From Thaumasiovibrio subtropicus (GTDB lineage: Bacteria; Pseudomonadota; Gammaproteobacteria; Enterobacterales; Vibrionaceae): a stretch of DNA of 64,000 nt. Shown piece by piece: positions 28,901 to 39,928 of this stretch. Both the position numbers and the translations under genes were made by a program. Positions within the stretch are counted from its first letter, which is position 1, and every line of letters begins with the position of its first letter. Under the pieces are notes generated by a model. That model was not told where the DNA came from, ran no database searches, and was given only the letters and a program-made list of their open reading frames with translations. The stretch covers positions 3,099,580-3,163,579 of the forward strand of contig NZ_AP023054.1 of NCBI RefSeq assembly GCF_019703835.1, written 5' to 3'.

Positions 28901-30446
28901 TGACATCTATTCCATCGAAGATCTGGCGCAGTTGATCTTCGACCTCAAACAGATCAACCCCAGTGCGATGGTCTCGGTCAAGCTCGTCTCTGAGCCCGGT
29001 GTCGGCACTATCGCAACCGGTGTCGCTAAGGCCTATGCCGATCTGATCACCATCTCTGGTTATGACGGTGGTACTGGCGCTAGCCCACTCACCTCAGTCA
29101 AATACGCGGGCAGCCCTTGGGAGTTAGGCCTTGCTGAAACCCAACAGGCACTCGTTGCAAACGGCTTGCGCCATAAAATTCGCCTTCAAGTGGATGGCGG
29201 ACTAAAAACTGGGCTCGACGTCGTTAAAGCAGCCATTTTAGGGGCAGAAAGCTTTGGTTTTGGCACCGCGCCCATGGTCGCGCTGGGCTGTAAATATCTG
29301 CGTATCTGTCATCTCAACAACTGTGCAACTGGCGTCGCTACGCAAGATGAAAAGCTGCGTCAAGACTTCTACAAAGGCCTGCCTGAACAAGTCATGGCCT
29401 ACTTTGAAGGCTTGGCTAACGAAGTCCGCGAGTTATTGGCTCAACTGGGGGTCGAGAAACTCACCGATCTCATCGGTCGTACAGAACTCCTTGAAGTCTT
29501 ACCCGGCTTAACCGCCAAACAGCAAAAACTCGATCTCAGCGCCATCTTAGCGACCGTCGAGCCACAAGCAGGCAAGACTTTGTACTGCTCTGAATCCAAT
29601 GCCCCTTACGACAATGCCGAGCTCAGCAATCGCCTTGTGCACGAGGCGCTACCGGCGATAGAGAGCCGCAGTGGTGCCAGTTTCTGGCATAACATTCGCA
29701 ATACAGATCGCTCTGTCGGGGCGCGCCTTTCTGGTGAAATTGCTAGCCGATACGGCAACCAAGGCATGTCGAGCGATCCAATTACGCTTCACCTAACCGG
29801 CACAGCAGGACAGTCGTTTGGCGTTTGGAACGCGGGCGGACTCAATATGCATTTAACGGGCGACGCCAATGACTATGTCGGCAAAGGCATGACGGGGGGC
29901 TTGCTGACGCTACGTCCTCATCCTGGTAGCGCGTTTAAATCCCATCAGGCCACCATCATGGGCAACACCTGTCTCTATGGTGCCACTGGCGGCAAGCTCT
30001 TTGCTGCGGGCAAAGCGGGAGAACGCTTTGCGGTACGTAACTCAGGCACCATTGCGGTGGTCGAAGGTGCGGGTGACAACGCCTGCGAATACATGACAGG
30101 CGGCATTGTCGCCATTCTGGGTCATACCGGTGTCAACTTTGGCGCCGGCATGACAGGCGGGTTTGCCTATATTCTTGATGAGCAAAGCGATTTTGTCGGC
30201 CGAATTAATACCGAGTCGGTTGAAGCGGTGCCCATTAGCACACTCCCTATTCACCAAGAACATTTACGTGGGTTAATTGACCAACACCTTGAACTCACAG
30301 GCTCGAGCCGCGCCGCCGACATCCTTGCCGATTTCGATCAATGGCTACTGCGTTTCTATCTGGCAAAACCCAAAAACGCCGATATTAACACCCTGTTAGG
30401 TCATCAAAGCCGCTCAGCCGCCGAGTTGCGCGTTCAAGCCCAGTAG
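25983..30446 (+). CDS. gltB: Glutamate synthase large subunit, copy 2 (enteric type)
   Basis: 1487 residues, close to E. coli GltB in length and sequence. A 12-residue propeptide precedes the nucleophile C13 ([15 protein letters not shown]). Amidotransferase region with [19 protein letters not shown] and [16 protein letters not shown] synthase domain with [42 protein letters not shown] and [14 protein letters not shown]; 3Fe-4S cysteines in [12 protein letters not shown] near 1102-1113; GXGXG region with [13 protein letters not shown] and ending [11 protein letters not shown]. Twelve nt separate it from gltD2. Same reaction as copy 1; the differing leaders suggest different regulation. Confidence 0.97.
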   Translation: MTLYDPSLEKDNCGFGLIAHMEGETSHRLVRTAISALDRMTHRGGIAADGKTGDGCGLLLRKPEEYFRTIAEESGWQLANVFAVGMIFLSRDPVKAQQARDVISQELAQETTTIAAWRDVPIEPAVLGPIASKSLPQIEQVLVNAPAGWKPRDLERRLYIARRRIEKRLAEDSDFYICSLSTQVVVYKGLCMPADLPRFYLDLADLRLETSICLFHQRFSTNTQPRWPLAQPFRYLAHNGEINTIEGNRQWARARAYKFASPLLPDLQSAAPFVNETGSDSSSLDNMLELFLAGGMDLFRAMRMLVPPAWQNHPDMDPALRAFYDFNSMHMEPWDGPAGIVMSDGRYAACNLDRNGLRPARYVITKDKFITLASEIGIWDYAPDEVAEKGRVGPGELLVIDTRTGKLWHSEDIDNELQSRHPYREWMDSNVHRLTPFESLADEQVGQRDFDADKLKIYQKLFAVSNEELDQVLRVMGEMGQEATGSMGDDAPMAVLSSKERLVTDYFRQKFAQVTNPPIDPLREKHVMSLATCIGQEMNVFCEADGHAHRIAFSSPVLLYSDLQQLINLEGPHYKHQVIDINYPPQQASLEQAIQTLCDNAEKAVREGAVMVLLSDRNISKETLPIPAAMAVGAVQKRLVDQHLRCDANIVIETATARDPHQFAVLLGFGATAVYPYLAYESLAQMVDSNVIATSYRDVMLNFRNSINKGLFKIMSKMGISTIASYRCSQLFESVGLHQDVVDLCFHGVANRISGANFSDFEQDLYNLSRRAWLKRRPVDNGGLLKYVHGGEYHAYNPDVVGQLQQAVKSGSANDYATFAKTVNERPAAAFRDLLKLKPSEQPLPIDKVEQASDLYKRFDSAAMSIGALSPEAHESLAIAMNRLGGYSNSGEGGEDPRRFNSERNSRIKQVASGRFGVTPHYLSNADVIQIKVAQGAKPGEGGQLPGHKVTTEIAKLRYSVPGVTLISPPPHHDIYSIEDLAQLIFDLKQINPSAMVSVKLVSEPGVGTIATGVAKAYADLITISGYDGGTGASPLTSVKYAGSPWELGLAETQQALVANGLRHKIRLQVDGGLKTGLDVVKAAILGAESFGFGTAPMVALGCKYLRICHLNNCATGVATQDEKLRQDFYKGLPEQVMAYFEGLANEVRELLAQLGVEKLTDLIGRTELLEVLPGLTAKQQKLDLSAILATVEPQAGKTLYCSESNAPYDNAELSNRLVHEALPAIESRSGASFWHNIRNTDRSVGARLSGEIASRYGNQGMSSDPITLHLTGTAGQSFGVWNAGGLNMHLTGDANDYVGKGMTGGLLTLRPHPGSAFKSHQATIMGNTCLYGATGGKLFAAGKAGERFAVRNSGTIAVVEGAGDNACEYMTGGIVAILGHTGVNFGAGMTGGFAYILDEQSDFVGRINTESVEAVPISTLPIHQEHLRGLIDQHLELTGSSRAADILADFDQWLLRFYLAKPKNADINTLLGHQSRSAAELRVQAQ

Positions 30447-31871
<1,425 letters not shown>

Positions 31872-31891
31872 CCCGCAGTTTTACTTCTAGC

Positions 31892-31919
31892 ACAGCGCCG
31901 CTCTGGCGGCGCTGTTTCT
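31892..31919 (+). terminator. Terminator of gltB2D2
   Basis: ACAGCGCCGC, loop TCTG, GCGGCGCTGT, then TTCT. Ten perfect GC-rich pairs 20 nt after the stop. Confidence 0.85.
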
Positions 31920-32008
31920 CCGACCAAGTTCACCTTTCTCACTATTGAAAGGGTTTAACGTCTCCCCCCTACGCCATAATGTCAGTCCCATAGCAATAGA
32001 ATGGCACC

Positions 32009-32707
32009 ATGACTCCGGCATTTATCATTGTTTTCATCACGTTATCCTTCAGTTTGATTGGCCAGCTTATTGTTAAAGATAAGCGCAGCAGTCTGTTTTT
32101 ACGTATCCGCAGCTGGAGCTGGATGCTCTCGATCTTGTTGTGTGCAGTAGGGATTCCGAATGGTTTAACGCTACTTTGGAGTGTCATCGCCCTACTGGCT
32201 AGCGCAGAGATCTACCGAAATACGCAACTCGCCCGTGGTTGGACAATGCCGCTTTGTGTCAGCTTGCTTACCGCTTTACACCTTGGTTTATTTATCACTT
32301 TAGCGCTACGCGGAGAAACGCTTCTCCTCGTGCTGTTGTTGCTTCTTACCCAAGGTAATGATGTCCTTCAATATCTGTGTGGTAAACGCTGGGGCAAGCA
32401 CAAACTGTATGAGGCGGTCAGCCCTAATAAAACACAAGAAGGTGCGATTGGCGGCGTGCTGTTTAGTACCCTATTGGCCGGCTTCATTGCCCCGTGGTTA
32501 TTAGAGATTTCGCCACTACGCGCCGCCAGTTACGGCGCTTTACTATCAAGCTTGGGGATTGCAGGAGACTTACTTGTTTCCGCTTATAAGCGGCAACAAG
32601 GTATTAAAGATATGGGGACGTTAATTCCCGGCCACGGCGGGATACTGGATCGCATTGATAGCTTATTGCTGAGCACACCCGCGCTTTGGTTGATACTGTG
32701 GGCGTAA
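32009..32707 (+). CDS. CDP-diglyceride synthase-like membrane protein (YnbB-type)
   Basis: 232 residues, very hydrophobic, six or seven likely membrane helices. The CdsA signature is complete at 191-218: SAYKRQQGIKDMG followed by LIPGHGGILDRIDS. The segment LTQGNDVLQYLCGKRWGK then SPNKTQEGAIGGV resembles E. coli YnbB rather than CdsA itself. CdsA enzymes activate phosphatidic acid with CTP. It is shorter than E. coli YnbB (about 298), lacking part of the N-terminal region. It converges on the ynbA/ynbC-like operon on the other strand, which supplies a CDP-alcohol phosphotransferase, so it probably makes that enzyme's CDP-lipid substrate (inference). Confidence 0.85.
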   Translation: MTPAFIIVFITLSFSLIGQLIVKDKRSSLFLRIRSWSWMLSILLCAVGIPNGLTLLWSVIALLASAEIYRNTQLARGWTMPLCVSLLTALHLGLFITLALRGETLLLVLLLLLTQGNDVLQYLCGKRWGKHKLYEAVSPNKTQEGAIGGVLFSTLLAGFIAPWLLEISPLRAASYGALLSSLGIAGDLLVSAYKRQQGIKDMGTLIPGHGGILDRIDSLLLSTPALWLILWA

Positions 32708-32767
32708 ACTCAGTGCGCTAGGCGGCTTGTGAATCCTTTATTTTGAAGTGGTTTGAGGATATAGGCC

Positions 32768-33511
32768 CTAACGGCTGCGCTTGTTTTGAATGGCAATCAC
32801 CCAAGAGGCTGGCAGTCTATTAAGCAACCTAGCTAACCCCAGCATTCGACGCGGAAAAATCACCTGATGAGCGCCAATCGCAATAGCCTTAGTGATCTCT
32901 GCAACCGCACGCTGCTGACTGACAACAAACGGCTTTGATGATAAATCATCACCGTTGAGTTCACGCAACCGGGCGGTATCAACGTATCCCGGAATCGCAC
33001 AAGTCACCTTGATCCCTTCATCCCCCAATGCATGTTGAAACACTTGCGCCTGTTGAATCATCGCCCGCTTTAATCGGCCATAATATGACGTTGTCTCAGG
33101 GCGAAGCAGCCCCGCAATCGATGAGATTGCCACTAAATGCCCGCGACCTCGTGTGACCATTGCCGCTCCAACTAGCGAGAATGCTTCCACCATCCCTTCC
33201 AAACAGACGCGGCGCATTCGTTCACGTACACCCCTATCCTCGCGGCTAAGGTCATCCTTCTCATAGTATGCAGCGCAATAGATGAGTAAGTCAGGCGGCG
33301 CAGATACCAGTTGCGCAAGCTGATGCTGATACGCAGTGCGATCAGTAATATCCACCACCACTGCCGCAATAGGAAATTCGTATCGCTGAGGCGTTATCAC
33401 ATGGCTCTCATCTCTTCCCCAAACGGTGACCTGCCTCCCCTGCTGCGCATAATGCTGTGCCAAAGCGAGCCCGATGCCTTTTGTCCCACCTATGATTGTC
33501 ACTTTTTGCAC
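32768..33511 (-). CDS. Short-chain dehydrogenase/reductase
   Basis: 247 residues. Rossmann motif GGTKGIG (8-14), YCAA in place of the usual NAG, SSIAG with the catalytic Ser and YYGRLK with the Tyr-x3-Lys pair. The segment after it (PGYVDTARL) is also typical. Substrate unknown; short-chain enzymes of similar layout reduce acyl or sterol-like ketones. It is the last gene of the minus-strand lipid operon, 10 nt after the patatin-like gene, so a lipid substrate is likely but inferred. Confidence 0.88.
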   Translation of the reverse strand: MQKVTIIGGTKGIGLALAQHYAQQGRQVTVWGRDESHVITPQRYEFPIAAVVVDITDRTAYQHQLAQLVSAPPDLLIYCAAYYEKDDLSREDRGVRERMRRVCLEGMVEAFSLVGAAMVTRGRGHLVAISSIAGLLRPETTSYYGRLKRAMIQQAQVFQHALGDEGIKVTCAIPGYVDTARLRELNGDDLSSKPFVVSQQRAVAEITKAIAIGAHQVIFPRRMLGLARLLNRLPASWVIAIQNKRSR

Positions 33512-33521
33512 ACGCGCTCCT

Positions 33522-34577
33522 TCACCGTGTTAAATAAGCACGCACTGCGCGTTGAAAACCATACCGCCACTGTGTCTCCATCTGTTGTCGGTACGCCGAA
33601 TAACCGACGGCGGGTCGCAAGGCGATGTGTTGCTTCAACCAATCAATCCGTTTCCCCACGCCGGGGACTCGCGCTTTGTTGTCACTTGTGTCTAGCCAAT
33701 GATCGGCAGGCAAAGCATGAAAATGCCGTCGCCCTTGATTGGGGTCGACCCCAAAAAAGCGCTGAAAGAGTGGCGTGGCAATGTGAGGATTAAACGGCGC
33801 TTTTCTCTCGGCACTGACGCGCTGGGCAAGACACTTTGCCAAGGCCAGCGGAAACAAGTTGACCATCCCACCAATATAGCGTGTCTGTTGAAATGAAAAC
33901 GTCGGCAGATAACCGATATCGCCAATCGATGCCCTTACTGCACTGGCTAACGGCAAGGCATCACTCCATTGTGCTTGCGAAAGCACGGTACCACTTTTTT
34001 GTGCTGCAACCATGGCAGCCTCCATAGCAATATGCGCGCAACGCTTCTTCACCGCAGATGTCGTCAACCATTGCTCAGCGTAGAGCGGATCACCATGGGG
34101 TTCGCGACGATGACCTTGTTGTTCCGCAGCATAGAGCAACTTTCCGGCAGTAATAATCCAGTCAGGCGAATCTGCCGTCGAGGTTTCTGTCGGTAACAAG
34201 GCAAGCCACGCGGCAATATCCGCAATATCAAACAGGGCTAACGCATCAATATCGGGGTAAACCGATGTGACCCAAGGGTGCAACTTTCGCTCAACTAACT
34301 GGCCAAACAGTGTCGCTATATTAGCCTGCGAATGGGGCTGTATCGCCTGTTGCAACCGATACATGTTTTTACTGGCGAGGGCTTCAAAAAGGGCTTGGGG
34401 ATCAGTGGGAAACGCGCGCACCAACGCCGCCGCAATCGCCCCGCCACAGCTCGCCACAATAAGATCTGGCTTACGTGCATAACGCAATGCCGCCGCATAC
34501 CACCCTAAATAGTAGCCATACCGCGCCCCGCCACCACTAAACACAAGTGCATGCTGGTAAGGCTGCTCGTCTATCAT
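33522..34577 (-). CDS. Patatin-like protein with altered active site
   Basis: 351 residues. The patatin oxyanion motif is clear (LVFSGGGARYGYYLG, 12-25). The nucleophile elbow, normally G-x-S-x-G, reads VASCGGAIAAA, placing Cys44 where Ser is expected; I checked the codon (TGT). The catalytic Asp of the usual D-G-G/A motif is also gone: the matching segment is RYIGGMVNLFP with Ile235. Patatins are lipid acyl hydrolases with a Ser-Asp dyad, so this one is either a cysteine-dependent acyltransferase or hydrolase or a non-catalytic lipid binder. It overlaps the upstream YnbC-like gene by 4 bp and is thus coupled to it. Confidence 0.82.
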   Translation of the reverse strand: MIDEQPYQHALVFSGGGARYGYYLGWYAAALRYARKPDLIVASCGGAIAAALVRAFPTDPQALFEALASKNMYRLQQAIQPHSQANIATLFGQLVERKLHPWVTSVYPDIDALALFDIADIAAWLALLPTETSTADSPDWIITAGKLLYAAEQQGHRREPHGDPLYAEQWLTTSAVKKRCAHIAMEAAMVAAQKSGTVLSQAQWSDALPLASAVRASIGDIGYLPTFSFQQTRYIGGMVNLFPLALAKCLAQRVSAERKAPFNPHIATPLFQRFFGVDPNQGRRHFHALPADHWLDTSDNKARVPGVGKRIDWLKQHIALRPAVGYSAYRQQMETQWRYGFQRAVRAYLTR

Positions 34578-36328
34578 GCTAAGTTGCTCTCAACATCCTG
34601 CTCGGCGAGTGGCGCTTCTGACGAAGATGTAGATGAAAGTCGTGCAACCGATACCGTAAACATACCACCCGGTTCCACATAGGTCGCGACTTTCTCAAAT
34701 CCTGCCGCCATCACGAGCTGGTCCATTTCTGCTTGGGTGCGACAACGCATGAACCACGGTTGCCCGCGATGGTTGGTCAAAGTCTTCGCGATTAATGTTT
34801 GTTGCGGGTGCCAAGGCTGATTGGTATAAAGCAAAATACCGTCCGTCTGCAACTGAGTCGCAATACCCGACAAGGCAACAGAGAGCGGTTCATTGTCTGT
34901 AAACAATTCAAATAATCCAGAGACGACAGCAAGCTGAAACTGCGCGGGCTGATCATAACTCGCGAGATCAAAGGCATCTTTTTCCACCACGCGAACGCGT
35001 TCCGTTAGCCCCCTTTCTTCAACAGCCTGCGTCATTACGGCAATGTTCTCCGGCGCATAATCTCTCAGCTCTGCGCTCAATGCCGGTTGGGAGGCGACTT
35101 TATCGAGAAGATAACGGCCATTTCCGGCGGCAATATCGAGCACACTTGCTGTTGCGGATTCAGGGAGGTAGCGCGTGAGCAAGGACTCCAGCAACTGTTT
35201 TCGACGACGAATGCCGACCCAGCCCGGACTGTTGAGGTAGGTACGGTCAATCATTTTACCGAGGAAACTGCGCCCAGCGGCCTGATTACGATAGACATAA
35301 TCCAAGGTCTGCCCTGAGTCGAACCCCGTTTTATGGCCTAAACGGATACCCTCACTGAGTTTACCTAAAGTATGAAGCGACAAGCGCGTTAAACCGTACT
35401 CGGGGTGATAAGAAGGCAAACGAACCGCATCAGCACGGTCGCGGCTATAGCCTTGTTGATCATCATTCACTGCCAGTACTGGTGGCAACTCACGCTCGAA
35501 CAGGGTTTCAATGAACCTCAAACAATCGGCAAAGACCTCAGGCCGCTGCCAGTCATGAAAAATCGCATGGCTGGTATCAGGATAGTAACGCCACTGCTTC
35601 ATTGAACTGCCAAGTCGTTCGTAAAAGCGTCGTTGGGCGCGACGTGACACCACAAAATCGCGCCCAGCACATAGCATCATGATCGGCGTCGTGATTGCCC
35701 CCGCATCATCAAGTAGTCGCTGCGCGGTGTAGTGGGTGTCGATCAAAAGATCGGTTGCGATCGAGGAAGAAATCAACGGATCATCGTTATAAGCAAACTG
35801 CTCTCGACGATCTTGCGTCAGCAACTTCGATTTTACGTAGCTCGACACAGTTGGCATCACACCCAGTTTGCGCGCCAACTTCAGCATTGGCATCGCAAAA
35901 GGCACATAGAGTCGAATATCAAATGCCGCAGTGGCGAGGATAAGTCCACGAATGCTCGGGGCATAATCATGTAGCCAACTGGCCGCAATCACTGCTCCCA
36001 TACTGCTCGCGATAAGCACCGTCTCTTCACTCCGAATACCGCTTTGCGTCTCCACGAGTGCCATAAACGTTTGCAAGTCACGACCAAAATCGGTGAAGTG
36101 ATCAGCCGCATCACGCTCCCCCTCAGACTCGCCATTGCCTCTCGCGTCCCACGCATACACCAGATAGCCCTGCTGACAATAAAACGCCGCCATCTCTGCC
36201 ATTCTTCCGGAGTGTTCATGACCGCGGTGCAACATCACAATCACGCGATGTCGCGGTGTTTCCGGTGTCCACGTGCGATAGATTAGCTTGGTGCCATCCT
36301 CTGCATAAAAGTGTTGCTTACTCTCCAT
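34574..36328 (-). CDS. ynbC: Alpha/beta hydrolase – SAM methyltransferase fusion (YnbC-type)
   Basis: 584 residues; E. coli YnbC is about the same. I use the ATG at 36328 (AAAAGG 9 nt upstream) instead of the ATG three codons earlier, which touches that ribosome site. Residues 1-280 are a monoacylglycerol-lipase-like alpha/beta hydrolase: HRGHEHSGR, nucleophile S109 in ASSMGA, D224 in AGRDFV, H254 in DTSHAIFHD. Residues about 395-560 are a class I methyltransferase (VLDIAAGNGRYLL). The fusion is a recognised but functionally unassigned type. It overlaps the YnbA-like gene by 11 bp and the patatin gene by 4 bp. Confidence 0.85.
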   Translation of the reverse strand: MESKQHFYAEDGTKLIYRTWTPETPRHRVIVMLHRGHEHSGRMAEMAAFYCQQGYLVYAWDARGNGESEGERDAADHFTDFGRDLQTFMALVETQSGIRSEETVLIASSMGAVIAASWLHDYAPSIRGLILATAAFDIRLYVPFAMPMLKLARKLGVMPTVSSYVKSKLLTQDRREQFAYNDDPLISSSIATDLLIDTHYTAQRLLDDAGAITTPIMMLCAGRDFVVSRRAQRRFYERLGSSMKQWRYYPDTSHAIFHDWQRPEVFADCLRFIETLFERELPPVLAVNDDQQGYSRDRADAVRLPSYHPEYGLTRLSLHTLGKLSEGIRLGHKTGFDSGQTLDYVYRNQAAGRSFLGKMIDRTYLNSPGWVGIRRRKQLLESLLTRYLPESATASVLDIAAGNGRYLLDKVASQPALSAELRDYAPENIAVMTQAVEERGLTERVRVVEKDAFDLASYDQPAQFQLAVVSGLFELFTDNEPLSVALSGIATQLQTDGILLYTNQPWHPQQTLIAKTLTNHRGQPWFMRCRTQAEMDQLVMAAGFEKVATYVEPGGMFTVSVARLSSTSSSEAPLAEQDVESNLA

Positions 36329-36941
36329 TATTTTCATCCTTTTGCTCTGGCACCAAAGACCACACCTTCATCGCTCGACGACTCGCGGTCACCAAGAGTA
36401 GCCCTGCCACTAAAATCAACGCCACATCACCGTAGACTAGCCAGTTTGGTTGCACTGCGATAATAATCGCGAACACGCCAGTCACCACTGCCCGATCACT
36501 TTTTCCCATCGGGCCATGATTGGCGCGCTCCCCAGTCACTGGCGCTACCAGCACGGCGATAAATTCTGTCAGCCACGTTAACAATGCAACCACCGCAATC
36601 CAAAAAGGACTCAGTACACCGAGGCTTAAAAATGCCAGCCAAACCACCGCATCCGCCAGCAAATCGCCCACTTCATTGAGCAACATGCCGCGCGGCGTTA
36701 TTTGGTTATACAAACGAGCCAGTTGACCATCTATCGCATTCAATGCCATGCGAAGAAACTGCAGTAAGGGCAGCCCTAACCAATAAGGGGGCGGCAATAG
36801 CGCAATGGCCCCGACACCCGCAACCGTGATCAGCAACGTCGCCACAGTGATTTGATTAGGAGTGACTGAGCGTCGCGCGAGCCCGTGCACACAAGGTGCC
36901 AATAGGCGCTGAAAAGCGGGTTTTAATCGGTAAACACTCAT
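36318..36941 (-). CDS. ynbA: CDP-alcohol phosphatidyltransferase-like protein (YnbA-type)
   Basis: 207 residues from ATG 36941 (AAGGA 5 nt upstream; an upstream GTG codon is less likely). Several membrane helices. The CDP-alcohol motif D-x2-DG-x2-AR-x8-G-x3-D-x3-D appears as N68-AID71G-QLAR-x8-G-MLL-N89-EVG-D93: the first and third Asp are Asn. As I recall E. coli YnbA has the same two Asn (NALDG...ILNETGD), so this marks the subfamily rather than decay. It would transfer a phosphatidyl group from CDP-lipid to an unknown alcohol. First gene of the four-gene minus-strand operon. Confidence 0.85.
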   Translation of the reverse strand: MSVYRLKPAFQRLLAPCVHGLARRSVTPNQITVATLLITVAGVGAIALLPPPYWLGLPLLQFLRMALNAIDGQLARLYNQITPRGMLLNEVGDLLADAVVWLAFLSLGVLSPFWIAVVALLTWLTEFIAVLVAPVTGERANHGPMGKSDRAVVTGVFAIIIAVQPNWLVYGDVALILVAGLLLVTASRRAMKVWSLVPEQKDENNGE

Positions 36942-37199
36942 CACATTCCTTGTTATTCAGGCGGTTATGGTATCCATTAACACCTTGAGTTAACCTTGTA
37001 CAGTTATCACTGCTGACAATAACGACTCTGCGACTATCATTCGAGAAGATGCACCTCAATGCTGTCTAATATTGTGAACAGCAAGGCAAAAACGGCCGTT
37101 TTCACCGCGACCAATGCCACCCGCAGCTCTATTTCGTCACCAACTCATGCTACACTCTTGACCTATCTACAAAAACGACCGAGTGAAACGGAACCGAAT

Positions 37200-37892
37200 A
37201 TGAAAATCGCTATTATTGGCGCGATGGAGCAGGAGATGACCATCCTGAAATCGTTGCTAACCGATGCCGCAACGACCGATGTTGCCGGATGCAAACTGCT
37301 TGAAGGCAAACTCAACGGCGCAGATGTGGTATTACTTCAATCGGGCATAGGTAAAGTCGCCGCCTCGATTGGTACCACATTACTGCTTGAGCGCTTCTCA
37401 CCCGATGTGGTTATTAACACAGGCTCGGCAGGCGGTTTTGATAGCTCTTTGACCATGGGTGATGTAGTTATCTCTAGTGAAGTACGTCATCACGATGCCG
37501 ATGTGACCGCGTTTGGTTACGAAATGGGTCAGATGGCACAACAGCCAGCGGCGTTCACCGCAGACGAAAAACTGATGACAGTGGCAGAGCAAGCCCTTGA
37601 TAACGAGACCCACGCGGTGCGCGGTTTGATCTGTTCTGGCGATGCCTTTATCTGCAAGAAAGAACAAATCGACTACATTCGCCAACACTTCCCAAGCATT
37701 GTTGCAGCCGAAATGGAAGCCGCAGCCATTGCGCAAGTGTGTCACCAGTTCAACACGCCTTTCGTTGTGGTACGCGCTATCTCTGACGTCGTCGACAAAG
37801 AGTCGCCAATGGACTTCAATGAGTTCCTCCCTATCGCCGCGAAAAGCTCATCCGCCATGGCGGTGAAAATGGTTGAACTGCTGAACCAGTAA
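37200..37892 (+). CDS. mtnN: 5'-methylthioadenosine/S-adenosylhomocysteine nucleosidase
   Basis: 230 residues from ATG 37200, which gives the family N-terminus [13 protein letters not shown]; the longer open frame upstream has no support. It splits methylthioadenosine and S-adenosylhomocysteine to adenine and the sugar, and feeds autoinducer-2 formation. [34 protein letters not shown] and [15 protein letters not shown] (with the catalytic Asp) are all present. Followed after 18 nt by cbiB and btuF; in E. coli mtnN also heads btuF-yadS. Confidence 0.96.
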   Translation: MKIAIIGAMEQEMTILKSLLTDAATTDVAGCKLLEGKLNGADVVLLQSGIGKVAASIGTTLLLERFSPDVVINTGSAGGFDSSLTMGDVVISSEVRHHDADVTAFGYEMGQMAQQPAAFTADEKLMTVAEQALDNETHAVRGLICSGDAFICKKEQIDYIRQHFPSIVAAEMEAAAIAQVCHQFNTPFVVVRAISDVVDKESPMDFNEFLPIAAKSSSAMAVKMVELLNQ

Positions 37893-37910
37893 TCGGAGGC
37901 AACAAGCAGC

Positions 37911-38861
37911 GTGACAATTAATGGACTAATGACACTGCTTCTTGAGAATGGCACCCTGCTAGCAATGTGGGGCGCCATTTTGTTGCATTGGTTGATCCCC
38001 ATTCCCCCTGAATTTCACCCCCTTCGCCTTTGGCATCAAACCGCTATCGCGGTTGCGACCAAAGTAAACAACCCCAAAGACAACGCCAAACAACGCCAGC
38101 TTTCCGGCTTACTGGCTTGGTCTGTGATGTGGCTAACGGTGTTGATCACCTTGGTGGCAATGAAGCAGTTTGTCTTGTTCGATTCACTCTTCAACCTCAC
38201 CTTGCTTTGGTTTGCGATCGAATGGAAACACCCGCACCAGCTTGCGAAGCGGCTCAGTAAAGGGTTAGCCGAAGATAGAATTGGCTACTGCCGTCATCTT
38301 CTCTCACTGGAATTAAACCGCGAAACCGACAAGCTGTCTCGGGTTGGTTTAGGTAAAGCGAGTGCCGAAACCTTGCTACTCGCCTATGGTCGCCAAGTCG
38401 TCTGTGTCCTATTTTGGTATTGCCTCGCCGGCGGTATCGGCGCTATTTTGTATCGTCTCGCCATGTCGATGGCCCGTTGTTGGTCACCATCCAGATTGGC
38501 GTTTCAAGACTTTGGCCTCCCCGCAGTCCGTATTCTTGCCACCGTTGAAATCATCCCGCTAAGGCTTTTTGCCCTGCTACTCGCATTTGGTCGCAACCTC
38601 ACTGGCACCATCAAAACCCTGTGGGATCAAGGCGAACGCTGGCTACTGCCGGGGCCCGGCTGGCTATTAGCCGCAGCAGGGGGCAAGTTAACACTGTCTC
38701 TCGGTGGACCTGCGATTTATGCCGAACAACGCCGCGAGCGGCCAACCGTCGGTGGGCCTATCGCCCCCGCGGCACTGCATATAGCTCAATTACAACAGCT
38801 ACTCTACTGGCGTCTTTGGTGCTGGTTAGGTCTCTGTTCCGCTTGGTTGCTCGTCTTCTAG
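37911..38861 (+). CDS. cbiB: CbiB/CobD-family cobalamin biosynthesis membrane protein
   Basis: 316 residues starting at GTG 37911 with GGAGG 10 nt upstream. It has several membrane segments and the family pattern ending in the PGPGWLLAAAGGKLTLSLGGPAIY-like region (quoted in part: GGKLTLSLGGPAIYAE). CbiB attaches aminopropanol phosphate to adenosylcobyric acid in B12 synthesis. With no other B12 synthesis genes here, a role in salvage with neighbouring btuF is likely. Sequence is divergent in places, so substrate is inferred. Confidence 0.8.
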   Translation: MTINGLMTLLLENGTLLAMWGAILLHWLIPIPPEFHPLRLWHQTAIAVATKVNNPKDNAKQRQLSGLLAWSVMWLTVLITLVAMKQFVLFDSLFNLTLLWFAIEWKHPHQLAKRLSKGLAEDRIGYCRHLLSLELNRETDKLSRVGLGKASAETLLLAYGRQVVCVLFWYCLAGGIGAILYRLAMSMARCWSPSRLAFQDFGLPAVRILATVEIIPLRLFALLLAFGRNLTGTIKTLWDQGERWLLPGPGWLLAAAGGKLTLSLGGPAIYAEQRRERPTVGGPIAPAALHIAQLQQLLYWRLWCWLGLCSAWLLVF

Positions 38862-38899
38862 CCGCCACTTATCACACCCTTACCACTGATATAGATGTC

Positions 38900-39787
38900 A
38901 TGATGCGAAATCTTACTCTGCTGTTATCCCTGTTTTTCTGCCACGTTTTATTCACCTCATCATTCGCTGTGGCACAAAGCGCCCCAGCCAAACCACTGAA
39001 AATCGTCACCTTATCACCACAAGGCACAGAGTTAGCTTTCGCCGCGGGTCTAGGTGACTACATCATCGGTGTCAGTGAGCACAGTGATTACCCTGAAGCG
39101 GCCAATCACATTGAACGTATCGCCAATCATCGTGGCATCAATCTAGAACGCGTTGTTGCCTTAGACCCCGATTTAATTTTGGCGTGGGAAGGTGGAAACC
39201 CAGCCCAGCAACTGCTGAAATTGCGCCAACTAGGCTATGAAGTGCTAAATACTTACCCCACGGATTTAGAACAGATCGCCGTCATTTTAAACACGCTCAG
39301 CACGTATTCACCGCATCCAGAGCAAGGCCAGCAAGCAGCAAAAGCATTTACTGCGCATTTGAATGCCCTGCGTCAGCGTTATGCGGATGCAGACGCAACC
39401 CGCTTTTTCTATCAACTCGCCAGCACGCCTTTGATGACCATGAACGCCGCTGCGTGGCCCGGGCCTATTTTTGAACTCTGCCAAGGTGAGAACGTATTTT
39501 CCGATAGCCGCGTTCCCTACCCACAGATCAATATTGAGCAGATCCTGTATCGTCAGCCGGATGTGATCTTTATGCCGAGTGACCACAATATTGATGCCAC
39601 AATGTGGCAGCGTTGGCAGGGCAAACTCCCTGCGGTCGACAACGATCGCATCATCCAGCTCAACAGTGCGTGGCTCAACCGCGCAACCCCGCGTAGTCTG
39701 TATGCCGCTGAAGAAGTTTGCCGACAGTTGCACCCTGATATTGAACCGCTCTCTTCACAAGAAAGCCCCCAAGATCAAGGCGAGTAA
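38900..39787 (+). CDS. btuF: Vitamin B12 periplasmic binding protein BtuF
   Basis: 295 residues from the tandem ATGs at 38900/38903; the open frame extends upstream inside cbiB without support. Signal peptide to about residue 26 (LLLSLFFCHVLFTSSFAVAQ). The mature protein has PLKIVTLSPQGTELAFAAG, GVSEHSDYPEAA, LDPDLILAWEGGNP and QPDVIFMPSDH, typical of the BtuF helical-backbone class. It delivers cobalamin to BtuCD; no btuC or btuD gene is in the window. A Gln/Ser-rich tail follows the normal end. Confidence 0.92.
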   Translation: MMRNLTLLLSLFFCHVLFTSSFAVAQSAPAKPLKIVTLSPQGTELAFAAGLGDYIIGVSEHSDYPEAANHIERIANHRGINLERVVALDPDLILAWEGGNPAQQLLKLRQLGYEVLNTYPTDLEQIAVILNTLSTYSPHPEQGQQAAKAFTAHLNALRQRYADADATRFFYQLASTPLMTMNAAAWPGPIFELCQGENVFSDSRVPYPQINIEQILYRQPDVIFMPSDHNIDATMWQRWQGKLPAVDNDRIIQLNSAWLNRATPRSLYAAEEVCRQLHPDIEPLSSQESPQDQGE

Positions 39788-39928
39788 TCGCCTTCATTTC
39801 GTCTGCTGGAGAAGGATTTCGCCATCCTAATGATGTGGCGCAATTTTTCCCCAGCAATTGGTCTTGCCTCCGCATAAATCTTCTTTACAATCATCACTCC
39901 TGTTCCTATTCGTGGTGTGATTACCGCT

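Noticed and set aside
37398..37745. 115-codon minus-strand frame inside mtnN
   Set aside because: Antisense shadow of a conserved gene.
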